Shown here piece by piece: positions 49,947-60,130 of a stretch of DNA of 64,000 bases (the first letter of the stretch is position 1; every line of letters begins with the position of its first letter). Below the pieces are notes generated by a model. The model searched no databases. It was not told the origin of the DNA and saw only the letters and a program-made list of their open reading frames with translations. This DNA is from Caenorhabditis remanei (taxonomy: Eukaryota; Nematoda; Chromadorea; Rhabditida; Rhabditidae): the NCBI RefSeq assembly GCF_010183535.1, contig NC_071331.1, forward strand, positions 15,376,001 to 15,440,000. Direction: 5' to 3'. The position numbers and the translations under genes were made by a program.

Positions 49947-51076
49947 TCAGTAAAATGTTGGCTCATCTAGTGTGATTTCTCCTCGAAGAACAGTGACTGA
50001 AGGTCCATTGAGAATGACTCGACCATCTTGAAATTTCAAGCGAAACAATCCTCCTCGAGTTGGAAATGCCTGAAAACAATAAAAATACAAAACAAAGAGA
50101 ACTGAAACAAACATACTTGTAATGCATATAATTCTCTCTTTCCAGTTATTTTTGACCAGAAAGGACCCATTGCACATTGAGCATGTCCAGTTGCTGGATC
50201 TTCATTAATTCCAACCCACGGAGCAAAATAACGGCACGCATAGTCGAATGGTTCATCAGAAGAATCAGTAAACCCTTGAATCAATGCGTTTTTTGGCCGA
50301 AGAGTCAACGCGATTCCTTGAAGAAAACCGTTGTTTTGAATTTGAAGAATCTTCGCCACGTCGATTTTAACTGCTTCTAATTCGAATTTAGTTGTTAATG
50401 GGTCAACGACAACCACCAATACACGAGGTTTGGCAGCGTATACACATGCTTCAATTGCCATCTGAAATGAAATTTACTTCGTTGGAAACTTAATTTCGAA
50501 TTAATATATTTTCTGGAATAATGTAAAGAACAAACCTCAGTTGGCACGATGCACTTGACGATATCGAAAAGAAAATGAGGAGCTTTGAATTCAGAGAAAA
50601 TTCCATGTAATGGATTGGTCGTGTGATGAAATTTGATAGAAGTCAAATCGTATTCTGGCAGATTTAATTCGACATTTCCAGACTCATCCCTTCTAACAGC
50701 TAGTATTCCAGTCTGGGTTTCAAACTTCAGTTCTTTATTCAAATTTCCAATTTCATTGAATAGAACATGTGACGTGGCAAGTGTTGCATGTCCACACAAA
50801 GGTACTTCTGAAGTTGGAGTGAACCAACGAAGGTAGAATTGAGAACACGTTTTATAGTCAGAATTGCCGATTGGAACAGGGAATGCAGTCTCGGAGACAT
50901 TCAATTCTGATGCTATTTTCAAGTACTCTTCATCTTTTTTATTCTGAAAATAACTTGAAACGAATGGAAAAAAGAAGGAATGATACCTGTGGAATCAAAC
51001 AAACTGCAGCTGGATTTCCAGAAAAACGTTTTTTTGCAAAAGCATCAACAATATAAGATGGATAGTGTTCAGTCAT
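49947..51076 (-). CDS. PhzF-fold protein (PBLD-like), copy 1
   Basis: Four exons on the minus strand (50987-51076, 50536-50943, 50117-50461, 49947-50069) give about 321 residues. Family motifs are clear: N-terminal IVDAFAKKRFSGNPAAVCLI, NVSETAF with the putative acid-base Glu, EVPLCGHATLATSHVLF, and near the end WVGINEDPATGHAQCAMGPF. PhzF proteins are two-lobed isomerases related to diaminopimelate epimerase; animal PBLD proteins are cytosolic and their substrate is not settled. It lies tail to head with a second copy just upstream, with about 290 bases between the two coding regions. The gene ends 285 bases from the convergent receptor gene. Confidence 0.9.
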
Positions 51077-51361
51077 CTGTGACAACTGTGGTTCTGTCAG
51101 TTTTGAAGGTTTCGAGAAAAGGGAAAAGGGGAAAAGATGAAGGACATGTTGGGGTCAATAGTTGGTCTCAAGAAGAAGAAGAAGAAGAAAAAGAAAATAT
51201 GTGAAAGGGAGACATTGTAGTTGTTGTGTTTAGAGGATTCTGTAGTTGATTTTAATGAAATTAATGATAAAAACAAGAGAAAAGAAGAAGAGAAGTATAT
51301 GGAAGGAATCAAAAATCAGAGAAACTTCAAGATAAACTAATTTATTAATTATTGATAAAAT

Positions 51362-52506
51362 TTAAGAATGTTTGAGAGCGATTTCTCCCCGAAGAATAGT
51401 CACAGAAGGTCCATTCAAAACTACACGATCATCTCGGAGTCGAATACGGAACTGAGCTCCACGACCTGGAAATGCCTGAAAAAGACAAATGAAATATGTG
51501 GATTTTGTTTAATGAGAACGTCACCTGCAAAGCATATAATTCGTGTTTTCCTAACATTATAGACCAGAAAGGACCCATTACACATTGTGCAGAACCCGTC
51601 GCTGGATCCTCATCTATTCCAACCCACGGGGCAAAATAACGACAGACATAATCATATGGTTCATTTGATGGGTCTTTGAAACCTTGAGACGATGGATTCG
51701 AGGGACTGAAAGTGATAGCCAATCCACGAACAAAGCTTCCGTCGTGAAGTTCCAGCATTTTTGAACTGTCGATTTTCACAGATTCCAGTTCAAATTTCGT
51801 GGTTTCAGGATCAACGACAATGATGAGTTTTTTGGATTTTGATGAATAGACAACGGATTCAATGGACATCTGCAATAGGAAAAAATTTGATGAAAAAGTG
51901 GAAAGTTGGATAAACTTCAGCTGGAACAGCGCATTTGATGACATTGAGTAAGAAGGATGGAGCTTCGAACTGAAATAACTATAAAGTTTGAAAGAGATTT
52001 TGGACGAGAACTAACTTCTGATAAAATTCCATGAAGTGGATTTGGAGTGTCATTGAACTTCATTGAGGTCAAGTCATACTCAGGAAAGTCCATTTCTACA
52101 TTACCCGAATCGCCTCTTTTCACGATCAGAACTCCCGATTGAGTATCAAATTTAATTTCCTCATTCACGTTTCCAACTTCATTGAAAAGAACATGTGACG
52201 TGGCAAGTGTTGCATGTCCACACAAAGGAACTTCTGTTTTTGGAGTGAACCAACGAAGGGAGAATTGAGAACACTGCTTGAAATCTAATGGACCGATTGG
52301 TACGGGAAACGCAGTTTCAGACAAATTGAATTCAGATGAAATCTTCAGATATTCTTCATCTTTCAGTTTCTGAAATTCTTTTTTCGACCGTTTATTTCAA
52401 AACGTATAGAAATTACCTGTGGAATTAAGCACACGGCTGCCGGATTTCCAGCAAAACTCTGAGTTGTAAAAGCATCCACAATGAACGAAGGGTAGTTTTT
52501 GGCCAT
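51362..52506 (-). CDS. PhzF-fold protein (PBLD-like), copy 2
   Basis: Five exons (52417-52506, 52016-52369, 51916-51969, 51525-51869, 51362-51475) give about 318 residues with the same motifs as copy 1 (GNPAAVCLIPQ, NLSETAF, EVPLCGHATLATSHV, GIDEDPATGSAQCVMGPF). It has one intron more than copy 1 (51970-52015, splitting the part that is one exon there), so either copy 1 lost it or copy 2 gained it after duplication. The motif DPATGSA is the canonical form here, while copy 1 has DPATGHA. A Tc4-like palindrome inserted only about 75 bases upstream of the start codon and may affect its promoter. Confidence 0.9.
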
Positions 52507-52581
52507 CTTTAGAACAATTTATGAACTATTATTTTTTATTGAATGAGTATAAAAACAAGACATGAAGTGGACAAGTACTGA

Positions 52582-53515
52582 CTAGGGAATGTTGTGAGTG
52601 GGGTATGGAGTTATGGCACGTGACCTATATCATTGGAAAGCTGAGAACACGTCATTTATTTATCTGTTTTTCGTTTTTGCTGAGGACCCTCACAGTTCGA
52701 GAAATTTAGGTCTGAAAATGTAAGGATATTTTCCCCGTGAACTCGCGGTCACAGTTGATTTTTGGAGATTTTCGGCAGATTCAGTTCACGTGAAGTTTCA
52801 AAATATAATAAAAGTGAAAACCTTAAAAAATCAGCGGTCGAATGGTTCAGTGGTAGAGTTCGGGAATAGTAATCAGAGGGTCTGGGGCTCGATATTCTCT
52901 ACTCGAATTATTTTTTTATTTTTTGTAAAGCTCATAACTGGCTCCCAGAGCAATCTTGGTCACTTTTTCACACACAGCAACAGCCTCACATAGGCAACTT
53001 TCACATTTTGACCAGAAAAAAATTCTAAAAATTTTTGCATCATATAAAGTCTTGAAAAATTCAAAAAAAAATTTTTTGAAAAAGGCCTGAACGAGATGCT
53101 CTAAAGATCAGAGAACCCCGAAAACAAGGAAAAGTGACCAAGATTGCTCTGGGAGCCAGTTATGAGCTTTACAAAAAATAAAAAAATAATTCGAGTAGAG
53201 CATATCGAGCCCCAGACCCTCTGATTACTATTCCCGAACTCTACCACTGAACCATTCGACCGCTGATTTTTTAAGGTTTTCACTTTTATTATATTTTGAA
53301 ACTTCACGTGAACTGAATCTGCCGAAAATCTCCAAAAATCAACTGTGACCGCGAGTTCACGGGGAAAATATCCTTACATTTTCAGACCTAAATTTCTCGA
53401 ACTGTGAGGGTCCTCAGCAAAAACGAAAAACAGATAAATAAATGACGTGTTCTCAGCTTTCCAATGATATAGGTCACGTGCCATAACTCCATACCCCACT
53501 CACAACATTCCCTAG
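52582..53515. mobile_element. Tc4-like foldback element (934-bp near-perfect palindrome)
   Basis: The element begins CTAGGGAATGTTGTGAGTGG and ends with the exact reverse complement. Arms of about 385 bases (52582-52968 and 53129-53515) differ at only a handful of positions, with a loop of about 160 bases. It is flanked by TGA on both sides (52579-52581, 53516-53518), and the restored target is CTGAG, matching the CTNAG target and TNA duplication known for the Tc4/Tc5 group; the tip CTAGGGAATG also resembles Tc4 as I remember it. No transposase is encoded, so it is non-autonomous. Each arm contains a tRNA-like module. Confidence 0.88.
52834..52905 (+). repeat. tRNA-like module in Tc4-like arm (mirrored at about 53192-53263, minus)
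   Basis: The segment has a good A-box (TGGTTCAGTGGTAGAG) and a degenerate B-box (GGCTCGATATT) at tRNA spacing, resembling a Gly-type tRNA start. The acceptor, D and anticodon stems do not close into a functional cloverleaf, so it is tRNA-derived or a mimic rather than a tRNA gene. The second arm carries the mirror copy with one difference in the B-box flank. Confidence 0.6.
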
Positions 53516-53518
53516 TGA

Positions 53519-54312
53519 GAGGAGGGCATCAAAAATTGAATCAAGTGAGGGAGAAAAACAAAAATAAGATTGAATGACACGAGGGACAATTGTTGTATCA
53601 TTTTTCGAATTGTTGTACCGAAAAAAGAAGTAATCAAGAAGAAGAAAAAGGGAAAGAAGATGACTATTTATTGTTGATCTATCTCTTTTCTTCTTCTTCT
53701 TCATCAAAAATATTTTCATTCGGAGATATAAACACAATGAAATTACAAACGATAAAGTGAAACTGTGAGAAATTGAAAAACGAGAAGTGATGCGAAACAT
53801 ACCTGAAATACAGAAATTTACATTTGACAAGGTTTATTGGTTTTATTGGAGACGTTGTGCTGGTGTTTTTCTGTCTCTTGATACTGTTTGAATAGCAGCA
53901 AATGACAGTTGCGAAGGAAATAATATAGGAATGAAAATTACAGATTTCTATGTAAAGCTATGTATTTCAGTTACATTTATTGCCAGCGGGTTGTCAAATT
54001 TAAGAGTTTAACCATCTGCTTCTGAAATAAGCGTCAACTCCTTCCAGAGCTTCATAGCGCTTCTTTACCACATTTCACACATTTCCATTTATCCGTCATG
54101 TTTACCTTGAAGAATATGCTATTGTTGTCTTCCCTCTACCCATCATCAAAATAGTAATACACACCTGAAAACATCTAAATACCTCTCCCCCTTCGTATCA
54201 TTTTCAAAATAGATTTGTGTCTCAGTGCATTTGATCACATCACTTTTTGTCTGCAAATTCCCAAATTGAGTTGTTGGTCTTCAAAACTCTAAAAACTTGA
54301 CATCACTCAATC
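53519..54312. other. Spacer between the two foldback transposons
   Basis: No gene is supported. The part next to the palindrome is pyrimidine/purine rich; the rest is AT-rich. Confidence 0.4.
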
Positions 54313-54531
54313 TTGCAAGGGAAGTACTCGAAGTGTCCTCTCTCAAACGACTCAAGAATTTGGCCCCTGACACTTTCGAGTCCGTAGATTCCGAATCTGG
54401 AATAAAATTCTGCTAAATCCTTCTGTGAACCGAGTTATGAGCCGTCAAACTTTTCCTATGGTTAAGCTTTTTCGCGTGACACGCGACCTGCCGGAATGTC
54501 TACCGAAACATATCCTACAGTTTTCCAACCG

Positions 54532-54599
54532 TGGGTGGTGTAGGGGTTGTGGGCGCGTCTAGTAGTCGAAAGGCTGTGGGTTCGTTACCCTTGCTACGC
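54532..54599 (+). repeat. tRNA-like module in Tc5-like arm
   Basis: GTGGTGTAGGGGTTGTGGGC resembles a D-arm/A-box of Glu or Gln type, and GGTTCGTTACCC about 35 bases later resembles a B-box. No proper acceptor stem or anticodon arm forms. The mirror copy in the right arm (starting about 57350) is split at 57400 by the 2-kb nested insertion, with the remainder at about 59406-59420. Confidence 0.55.
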
Positions 54600-54772
54600 A
54601 AAATTTTTTTTCAATTTTTTTTTCAATTTTTTGTGGCTCCATATCTGGCTCCCAGATGGTTTTTCAGTATTTTTTTAATGGTCACGGTAAAGATATGATC
54701 AAAATGAAGCGGTTATGCGAATAAAAACAACAACTTTTTTTTGAGTCCCAACTCCACTTTTCTCCACCTAGA

Positions 54773-55153
54773 CACAGGGTCATAGAATGCCCATATGAAG
54801 CAACTGCGCTCCAAAAAAAATTAGCGTTAAATTAGCGCGAAATTCAAAAATTTCATCCAAAAATTTTTTTTTGTGTATTAAAAATTTGTATTTTTCTCCT
54901 TTTTAATGAATTCGATATTTTTTTGTGCAAAGTTTTCTCGAAAATAGCGAGAAAAATGGAAGAAAAGCTAGCTTCATTCGAAAAATTTGACTCCCTATCG
55001 TTCGTCTTACTGTACCCACGTTATACAAAGGCCGCATTATGCTGATCGGCGACTCAATTGGCAACGTGCAAGTTGTGTGCAAACGCGCTTCACTGAGCTT
55101 CCGGTTTCGCGCGAAAATAATTTGAATTCATATGGACAAAATTTGACCCTGTG
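54773..55153. mobile_element. 381-bp MITE nested in left Tc5-like arm
   Basis: Comparison with the other arm shows exactly this segment is extra. It has perfect 10-base ends CACAGGGTCA/TGACCCTGTG and is flanked by a 6-base duplication CCTAGA (54767-54772, 55154-55159); the uninterrupted arm has CCTAGA once. There is no coding capacity. The family is unknown to me. Confidence 0.85.
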
Positions 55154-55313
55154 CCTAGAGTGTGGAAAATTTTTCGAAAATTTTTTTAAATTGAATTTAT
55201 TTATTTTTTTGATCCGTTTTTTGATCTGTTTGTTTTTGGAAAAAAAAAATCAAATTTCGATGAGTTGGAACTGATGATTTGGAACCGATGAGTTGGAACC
55301 ACTGAATGGACCC

Positions 55314-55321
55314 TATAAAAG
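55314..55321 (+). promoter_or_regulatory. TATA box of the transposase gene
   Basis: TATAAAAG lies about 30 bases upstream of the transposase start codon. Just before it are three imperfect direct repeats of GATGAGTTGGAAC (55259-55301). Confidence 0.6.
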
Positions 55322-55351
55322 GGAGGAAAAACCAGAGTTCAATAAGCTCCA

Positions 55352-57111
55352 ATGACTACTTTACTTTTGATTCTTGCCTACGCAACTGCTGTTATCAAAG
55401 GAGAAGTGCAGAAGAAACCGAAGCTGGAGAGAAGAGACCAAAAACTCGCTGATAGGATTATTGGACTGCTTCGACAACATGAGGAAGGTGAACTGGATAT
55501 TGTTGAAGAAACGTCATTGACCACCGATGCCGATGAAGATCTCGATCCAGAATATGATGTCGAACTCAATCTCGAAACAGATGAACACGACTTCAAAGGA
55601 ATCGGATCCCCTCACATGGTACTTTTCGGTAAAATCCTTGTAGCTATCGAGAAGGTATGGGAAGCGATAAAATGGTACCGTCTTCAAACCACTACTCGCA
55701 ATGGTCAACCAAAAAGAAGATCTTCAGCCGCCATGTTCAATCGTTTCCGGTTTTTGAAGACAGATCGAGACTTGAAAAGACTTGCGGAATATGAAAGCGC
55801 AGGTACGTTAATTATCAAAGTTACGACTATAATATTAATCCACAACTTCAGGTGAAGTAAAACCGGACCATCGAGCTGTCATCGCCTTTATTTCTTCACA
55901 ATTATATGAACGGACCATCGAATCAATCAATTCTGGCCATGTCCTCCATGATACAACTCTCCGGGCAATGATTTCCGAGATTATGGATGAATTCAAAATT
56001 GAATCATCTTTCTACGGTTCTCACAACTGGCTGAATGGATGGAAACGTGCACATCGAATCTCTTCCAGATCTATTACCACTTTTGTTTCTCGAAAACGAT
56101 TCTCCGAGAAACACCTCCTCACTGAAAAAATGGAAAATTTCGTGAAAGATGCTCGGAAAAAATTTGAAGAATATGATCCACTTCGTGTGTATAATCTTGA
56201 TCAATCCGGATTTCAAAAGGAGTTGTACACCAAGAGGACACTAACGAATACAGGTGAAACTAGTTTCTAAAAAGTCAAACCAATAGTCAGTTTCCAGGCG
56301 TGACAACTGTGGAGATAATTACTGGGTCGGCTACCGGTGTGACACATAGCTACACCGTACTTCCAATGTTACGTTTGGACGGTACACTTCATCCGAAGCT
56401 TTATGTTGTTTTCTCCGAACCCTCTGGAGCCTTCCCAACAAATCCCCCACCGTACAATCCTACCAATCTAGTTCTTCGACCTGCCAAAGGACACATCATG
56501 GGGAAGGATCTGATGGCAGATTTTTTCAAGTCAGTCGCTTTCACGGACGAAGTAGAGGATGACATACTCTTCATGGTGGATTCCTGGGGATGCTGGAGAA
56601 ATGTAGCTGTCATCGATTCCGTACGTCCTGCTCACAAAAACCTGGAAACAATCATTATTCCACCTGGAGCCAGGGGGCAAATTCAACCGCTGGACATTGG
56701 AATTTTCCGGACCTTCAAAAAGTTCATGAAGAACATAACAGAGTACGCTCAACGCATGCACCCGGAGTTCAAGCCACACCAGCGTGACAGCATAATAAAA
56801 GTATAGTTTTTTATCCGCTAATTTGTAATTTTTCCAATTTACAGATGTTGAGTCAAGTGTATTGGTTGTTGTGCTGCCCTGTATTCCAAGAATGGAGACT
56901 GTATGCATGGTTTGCCGGTGGATACCTGGACACCCCTCCTCCACGCTGTGACAAACCTGTTGACTTATGTTTCAATACTCATGTTCACGGAAAATGCCAA
57001 ATGGCTGGATGCAACAATCTTTCGATGATTCATTGCGTCTACTGCTCAAAAATATATGTTTCAAGGAATTTATTGTGGATTGTCATCGCTGTGTTCTCCA
57101 TTGAGTATTAA
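55352..57111 (+). CDS. Tc5/pogo-type DDE(D) transposase, apparently intact
   Basis: Four exons (55352-55802, 55852-56253, 56298-56800, 56845-57111) join with no stop or frameshift to 540 residues. A CENP-B/Tc5-type helix-turn-helix region is visible around WLNGWKRAHRISSRSITTF. The catalytic core reads VYNLDQSGF (first Asp, compare NMDETGF in pogo relatives), ILFMVDSWGCW (second Asp) and GQIQPLDIGIFRTFKKF (third acid, Asp). The C-terminus has a Cys/His cluster (HVHGKCQMAGCNN...CVYCSKIY) that could bind zinc. The first 17 residues are hydrophobic (MTTLLLILAYATAVIKG) and look like a signal peptide, odd for a nuclear enzyme, so the true start may be downstream. AATAAA overlaps the region just after the stop codon. 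Confidence 0.82.
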
Positions 57112-57549
57112 TAAATGTCCTCCAAGTTATTCAATTTAAAAAAATCAAAAAAATTTTCGAAAAATTTTCCACACTCTAGGTGGAGAAAAGTGGAGTTGGG
57201 ACTCAAAAAAAAGTTGTTGTTTTTATTCGCATAACCGCTTCATTTTGATCATATCTTTACCGTGACCATTAAAAAAATACTGAAAAACCATCTGGGAGCC
57301 AGATATGGAGCCACAAAAAATTGAAAAAAAAATTGAAAAAAAATTTTGCGTAGCAAGGGTAACGAACCCACAGCCTTTCGACTACTAGACGCGCCCACAA
57401 CACAGGTAAACCGCTAAGTCCCAAAAACGGGCCGGCGGCGGCGCGCAAGTTGCCCAACGGCGAACATACGGTGGTTGAAGGTGCGAGCCGCCGACGGACC
57501 AACGTTTAGCAGCCGACGGACCAACGTTTAGCTGCCACCGGGCCAACTT

Positions 57550-58265
57550 TCACCCGGCGCACTTTCCCAATAGACCCCTTTCCCCGGTAATTTCGGAACA
57601 CATGGTTGAATAATTATTGTTTATTATAAGAAAAAACAAAAATACAATTAAAAAGGAAGAAAGAAGAAAAATAGAAATTAAAATATTCTTGGCTTTTGAC
57701 TCCATTTGACTTGTTTCCTTTCGCTTCTTATTGCTTCGATCCAAGTGTAAAATTGTGTAATCGGTGTTTTGATTTCGTTCGAATGAGTCCTTTTTTGGTG
57801 AAGATTGTTCATCAAATCTGAAATAAAATAGGTAAAATTTGCTCGAAGGCCGATAGTTACGCACATAGATTTCTTCTTTAGCTTGTTGAATTTCGTTGAG
57901 TAGTGTAACAAATCCTTTGAGACAGACGTTCGATCCCGATTTTGAGCTCGCTTTAATGATGCTTTTGACGATGTTTTTTCCTAAATAACTACGCTTATTT
58001 TCTTTTATAGAGAATCAAAAATACCTTTATTTTATGTGAAAAAACGTCGTCGTTGTCTCTGAATTTCCCATCGAGAACGTTTTGGTAGTCATGACTGGCG
58101 TCTGCTGCTTTCGCTAAGACGTCAGATTCTGTAAAAGAATAGTTAAACTACATAGAATTATAATCAGATTCATGCGATAACAAACCTTTTCTGTCTTCCG
58201 ACAGCAGAAACATCCTCCATATTGCGTTGAGACGCCCGACGCCATCACAAGTTGTCTCGATTAGC
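57550..58265 (-). CDS. Spliced ORF of unknown family inside nested element (5' end not found)
   Basis: Four exons on the minus strand join in frame: 58186-58265, 58025-58128, 57865-57980 and 57550-57817. The product contains TCDGVGRLNAIWRMFLLSED, then KAADASHDYQNVLDGKFRDN, a Lys/Ser-rich region, and a C-terminal hydrophobic segment (ILISIFLLSSFLIVFLFFLI). The splice signals are good (GTTTGT/CTAG, GTATTT/TTACAG, GTGCGT/TTTAG). The first exon and start codon were not identified; a frame at 58354-58680 is not clearly connected. No DDE motif is seen, so this may be a passenger gene or the tail of a longer protein. Alternative splicing of the last intron would change the C-terminus. Confidence 0.45.
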
Positions 58266-59400
58266 CTAGAAACGAATAATGGAGTAATTATTCAACGGGT
58301 AGTAAGCGGATAGTAATTAAGATTGATCAATTACCTAAACGAAATGTAAAAAACTAATAAATTATCAAGAAATACATGAAAATCGAAGAAAAATGAAAGT
58401 TTTTACTGAAAAATAATTCGAGCGGCGCCGGTGAAGATTTACTGGGAACACCGGAATAGCGGAGTATCGTTGCGACTTCTCGCTGCAAGCGGCGGCTTGG
58501 ATTGAAACTTGAATGTTGAAGAAGTGTCGGAAAAGAGCAGAGGAAAAGTAGTGAACGCCAAAAAGTTTTAAATAGACTAAAACCGATAGTTGCAAAAGAA
58601 ACATATTTCAATAACTTTGAACATGAATTTGAACTACCGTATACTCTGTGATAGAGACGCATCCAGATGTACAAGTTCAACGTAGCATAACTTGGTTCTA
58701 AGAAGAGATACTATAAAGTTCCCAACTGACAAAATATAGTTTGATACAAATGAAATATTTCATCGGTTGAAAAAAAGTTCGTAACTGAGATGCCATTCGA
58801 GATATGTATCTTGCTTCAAAATCTATAGGTGCTCCTGTATTACGGGTTTCATAGGTGCTCCTGTATTACAGGTTTCACGGTTATAGTTCTTTATTTGTAT
58901 GATGAATTGGTCACTGGGGAACAATCTAGGAAGAAAAAAGTAAAGAAATTAGATTCAAAATTTATCCATCAGTGTGATAGTTTCTTGAAATTCCAACTCA
59001 ACTCTTTCTTGGAACAGTGTCGTTCACCGGTTATTAAGCCGCCGTTTAGCCGTCAGCGGTTCACTCACCGGTTATTAGCCCGTTCCTGGCCAGTGATTTA
59101 GCCGCCAGCGGCTGTTCAGCCGCCATTAAGCCGTTTTTAAGCCACCAGAAATAAAATCCATTTTTATGAAAAAAACGAAATAAAGAATGAATCATCTATC
59201 TAATAGGACCCACCTCCTAAAATATTTTCTCAAAATTCCATCTCTAACACAACTTCTGTAATGTTCCGCAACATTGTCACTCATCGGTTATTAAGCCGCC
59301 ATTGGGACTTTGGCGGTCGCTCACCGGTTATTGGGCCGTTATTAAGCCGCTAGCGCTTTTTCAGCCGCCAACAACACGCTTTTGGGACTTAGCGGTTTAC
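58266..59400. repeat. GC-rich subterminal repeats of the nested element
   Basis: At 59020-59150 and 59275-59385 short motifs built on CACCGGTTATTAAGCCGCC recur in direct and inverted order, together with a 26-base near-direct repeat (TAGGTGCTCCTGTATTAC) at 58827-58870. The rest is AT-rich noncoding sequence. Confidence 0.55.
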
Positions 59401-59641
59401 CTGTGAACCCCTACACCACCCACGGTTGGAAAACTGTAGGATATGTTTCGGTAGAGATTCCGGCAGGTCGCGTGTCACGCGAAAAAGCTTAACCATAGGA
59501 AAAGTTTGACGGCTCATAACTCGGTTCACAGAAGGATTTAGCAGAATTTTATTCCAGATTCGGAATCTACGGACTCGAAAGTGTCAGGGGCCAAATTCTT
59601 GAGTCGTTTGAGAGAGGACACTTCGAGTACTTCCCTTGTTG

Positions 59642-60130
59642 GATTTACAATTGCACTATACTTAGAATTCAAAACCAACTAATTGATGAAGAAAAAGTTT
59701 GTAGACTGAACTTTATTTTTTGGAATTGATCAATATCAGGAAGCAAATAAAATTCTGTAGAAGACGGGCACTTAAAATGGTGATTTCGAGATGTTTGGAA
59801 ATATTAAACTCCTCAATTTTCTTTTTCAAATACTTCCTCTCTTTGTCATTGAACTCAAACCTGTGTTTCTAATCACAAATTCCGTCATGTTGAAAACAAA
59901 ACTCAAAAACTTTTTGAGCTCGAGGCATTCTTATTGAAGGAAGAGAAAGGATCAATTATCAGTTACAAACTTAGTTAGATATTGTCAAGATTTTTCCAAC
60001 GCGAAGTTCTGACACTCTGATTCAGGAAGCTATAATTTGAATATTCGAATAAACATACAAATTATAATTTCGTCGCGACTCGATTCCTTCGTCTATACCT
60101 TCCACTTGACTCATTTCATTTCAAACGGAA
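59642..60130. other. Spacer between transposon island and receptor array
   Basis: AT-rich DNA with no gene; presumably the promoter of the first receptor gene. Confidence 0.4.

Larger units (their letters stand above)
57401..59405. mobile_element. 2,005-bp element nested in right Tc5-like arm
   Basis: The ends are a perfect 22-base inverted repeat beginning CACAGGTAAACCGCTAAGTC. Comparison with the left arm shows the insertion splits CCCACAACCCC, leaving AA on both sides as the only clear duplication. Subterminal regions are GC-rich and carry many scattered copies of motifs such as CACCGGTTATTAAGCCGCC and GTTTAGC(A/T)GCC, in both orientations, which look like transposase binding sites. The interior encodes a spliced minus-strand gene. 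I cannot name the superfamily. Confidence 0.8.
54316..59638. mobile_element. Tc5-like transposon with long inverted arms and nested insertions
   Basis: The tips read CAAGGGAAGTACTCGAAGTG and its reverse complement, and TTG flanks both ends (54313-54315, 59639-59641). Removing two nested insertions leaves an element of about 2.9 kb with arms of about 495 bases: 54316-54772 plus 55160-55198 on the left, 57129-57400 plus 59408-59638 on the right. The arms are almost identical. Tip sequence, arm length and total size match what I remember of Tc5, and the transposase type agrees. The TTG duplication departs from the TNA rule for this group. The unique interior carries the transposase gene with a TATA box at 55314. 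Confidence 0.85.

Noticed and set aside
52834..52905. Functional tRNA-Gly gene
   Set aside because: A-box is good but the acceptor and anticodon stems do not pair; it is a tRNA-like module in a transposon.
52790..53307. Two almost identical 67-68 aa ORFs on opposite strands
   Set aside because: They are the same noncoding arm sequence of the palindromic element read from both sides.
57269..57502. Minus-strand 77-aa ORF across the transposon arm boundary
   Set aside because: It spans the junction of the Tc5-like arm and the nested element and cannot be an ancestral gene.
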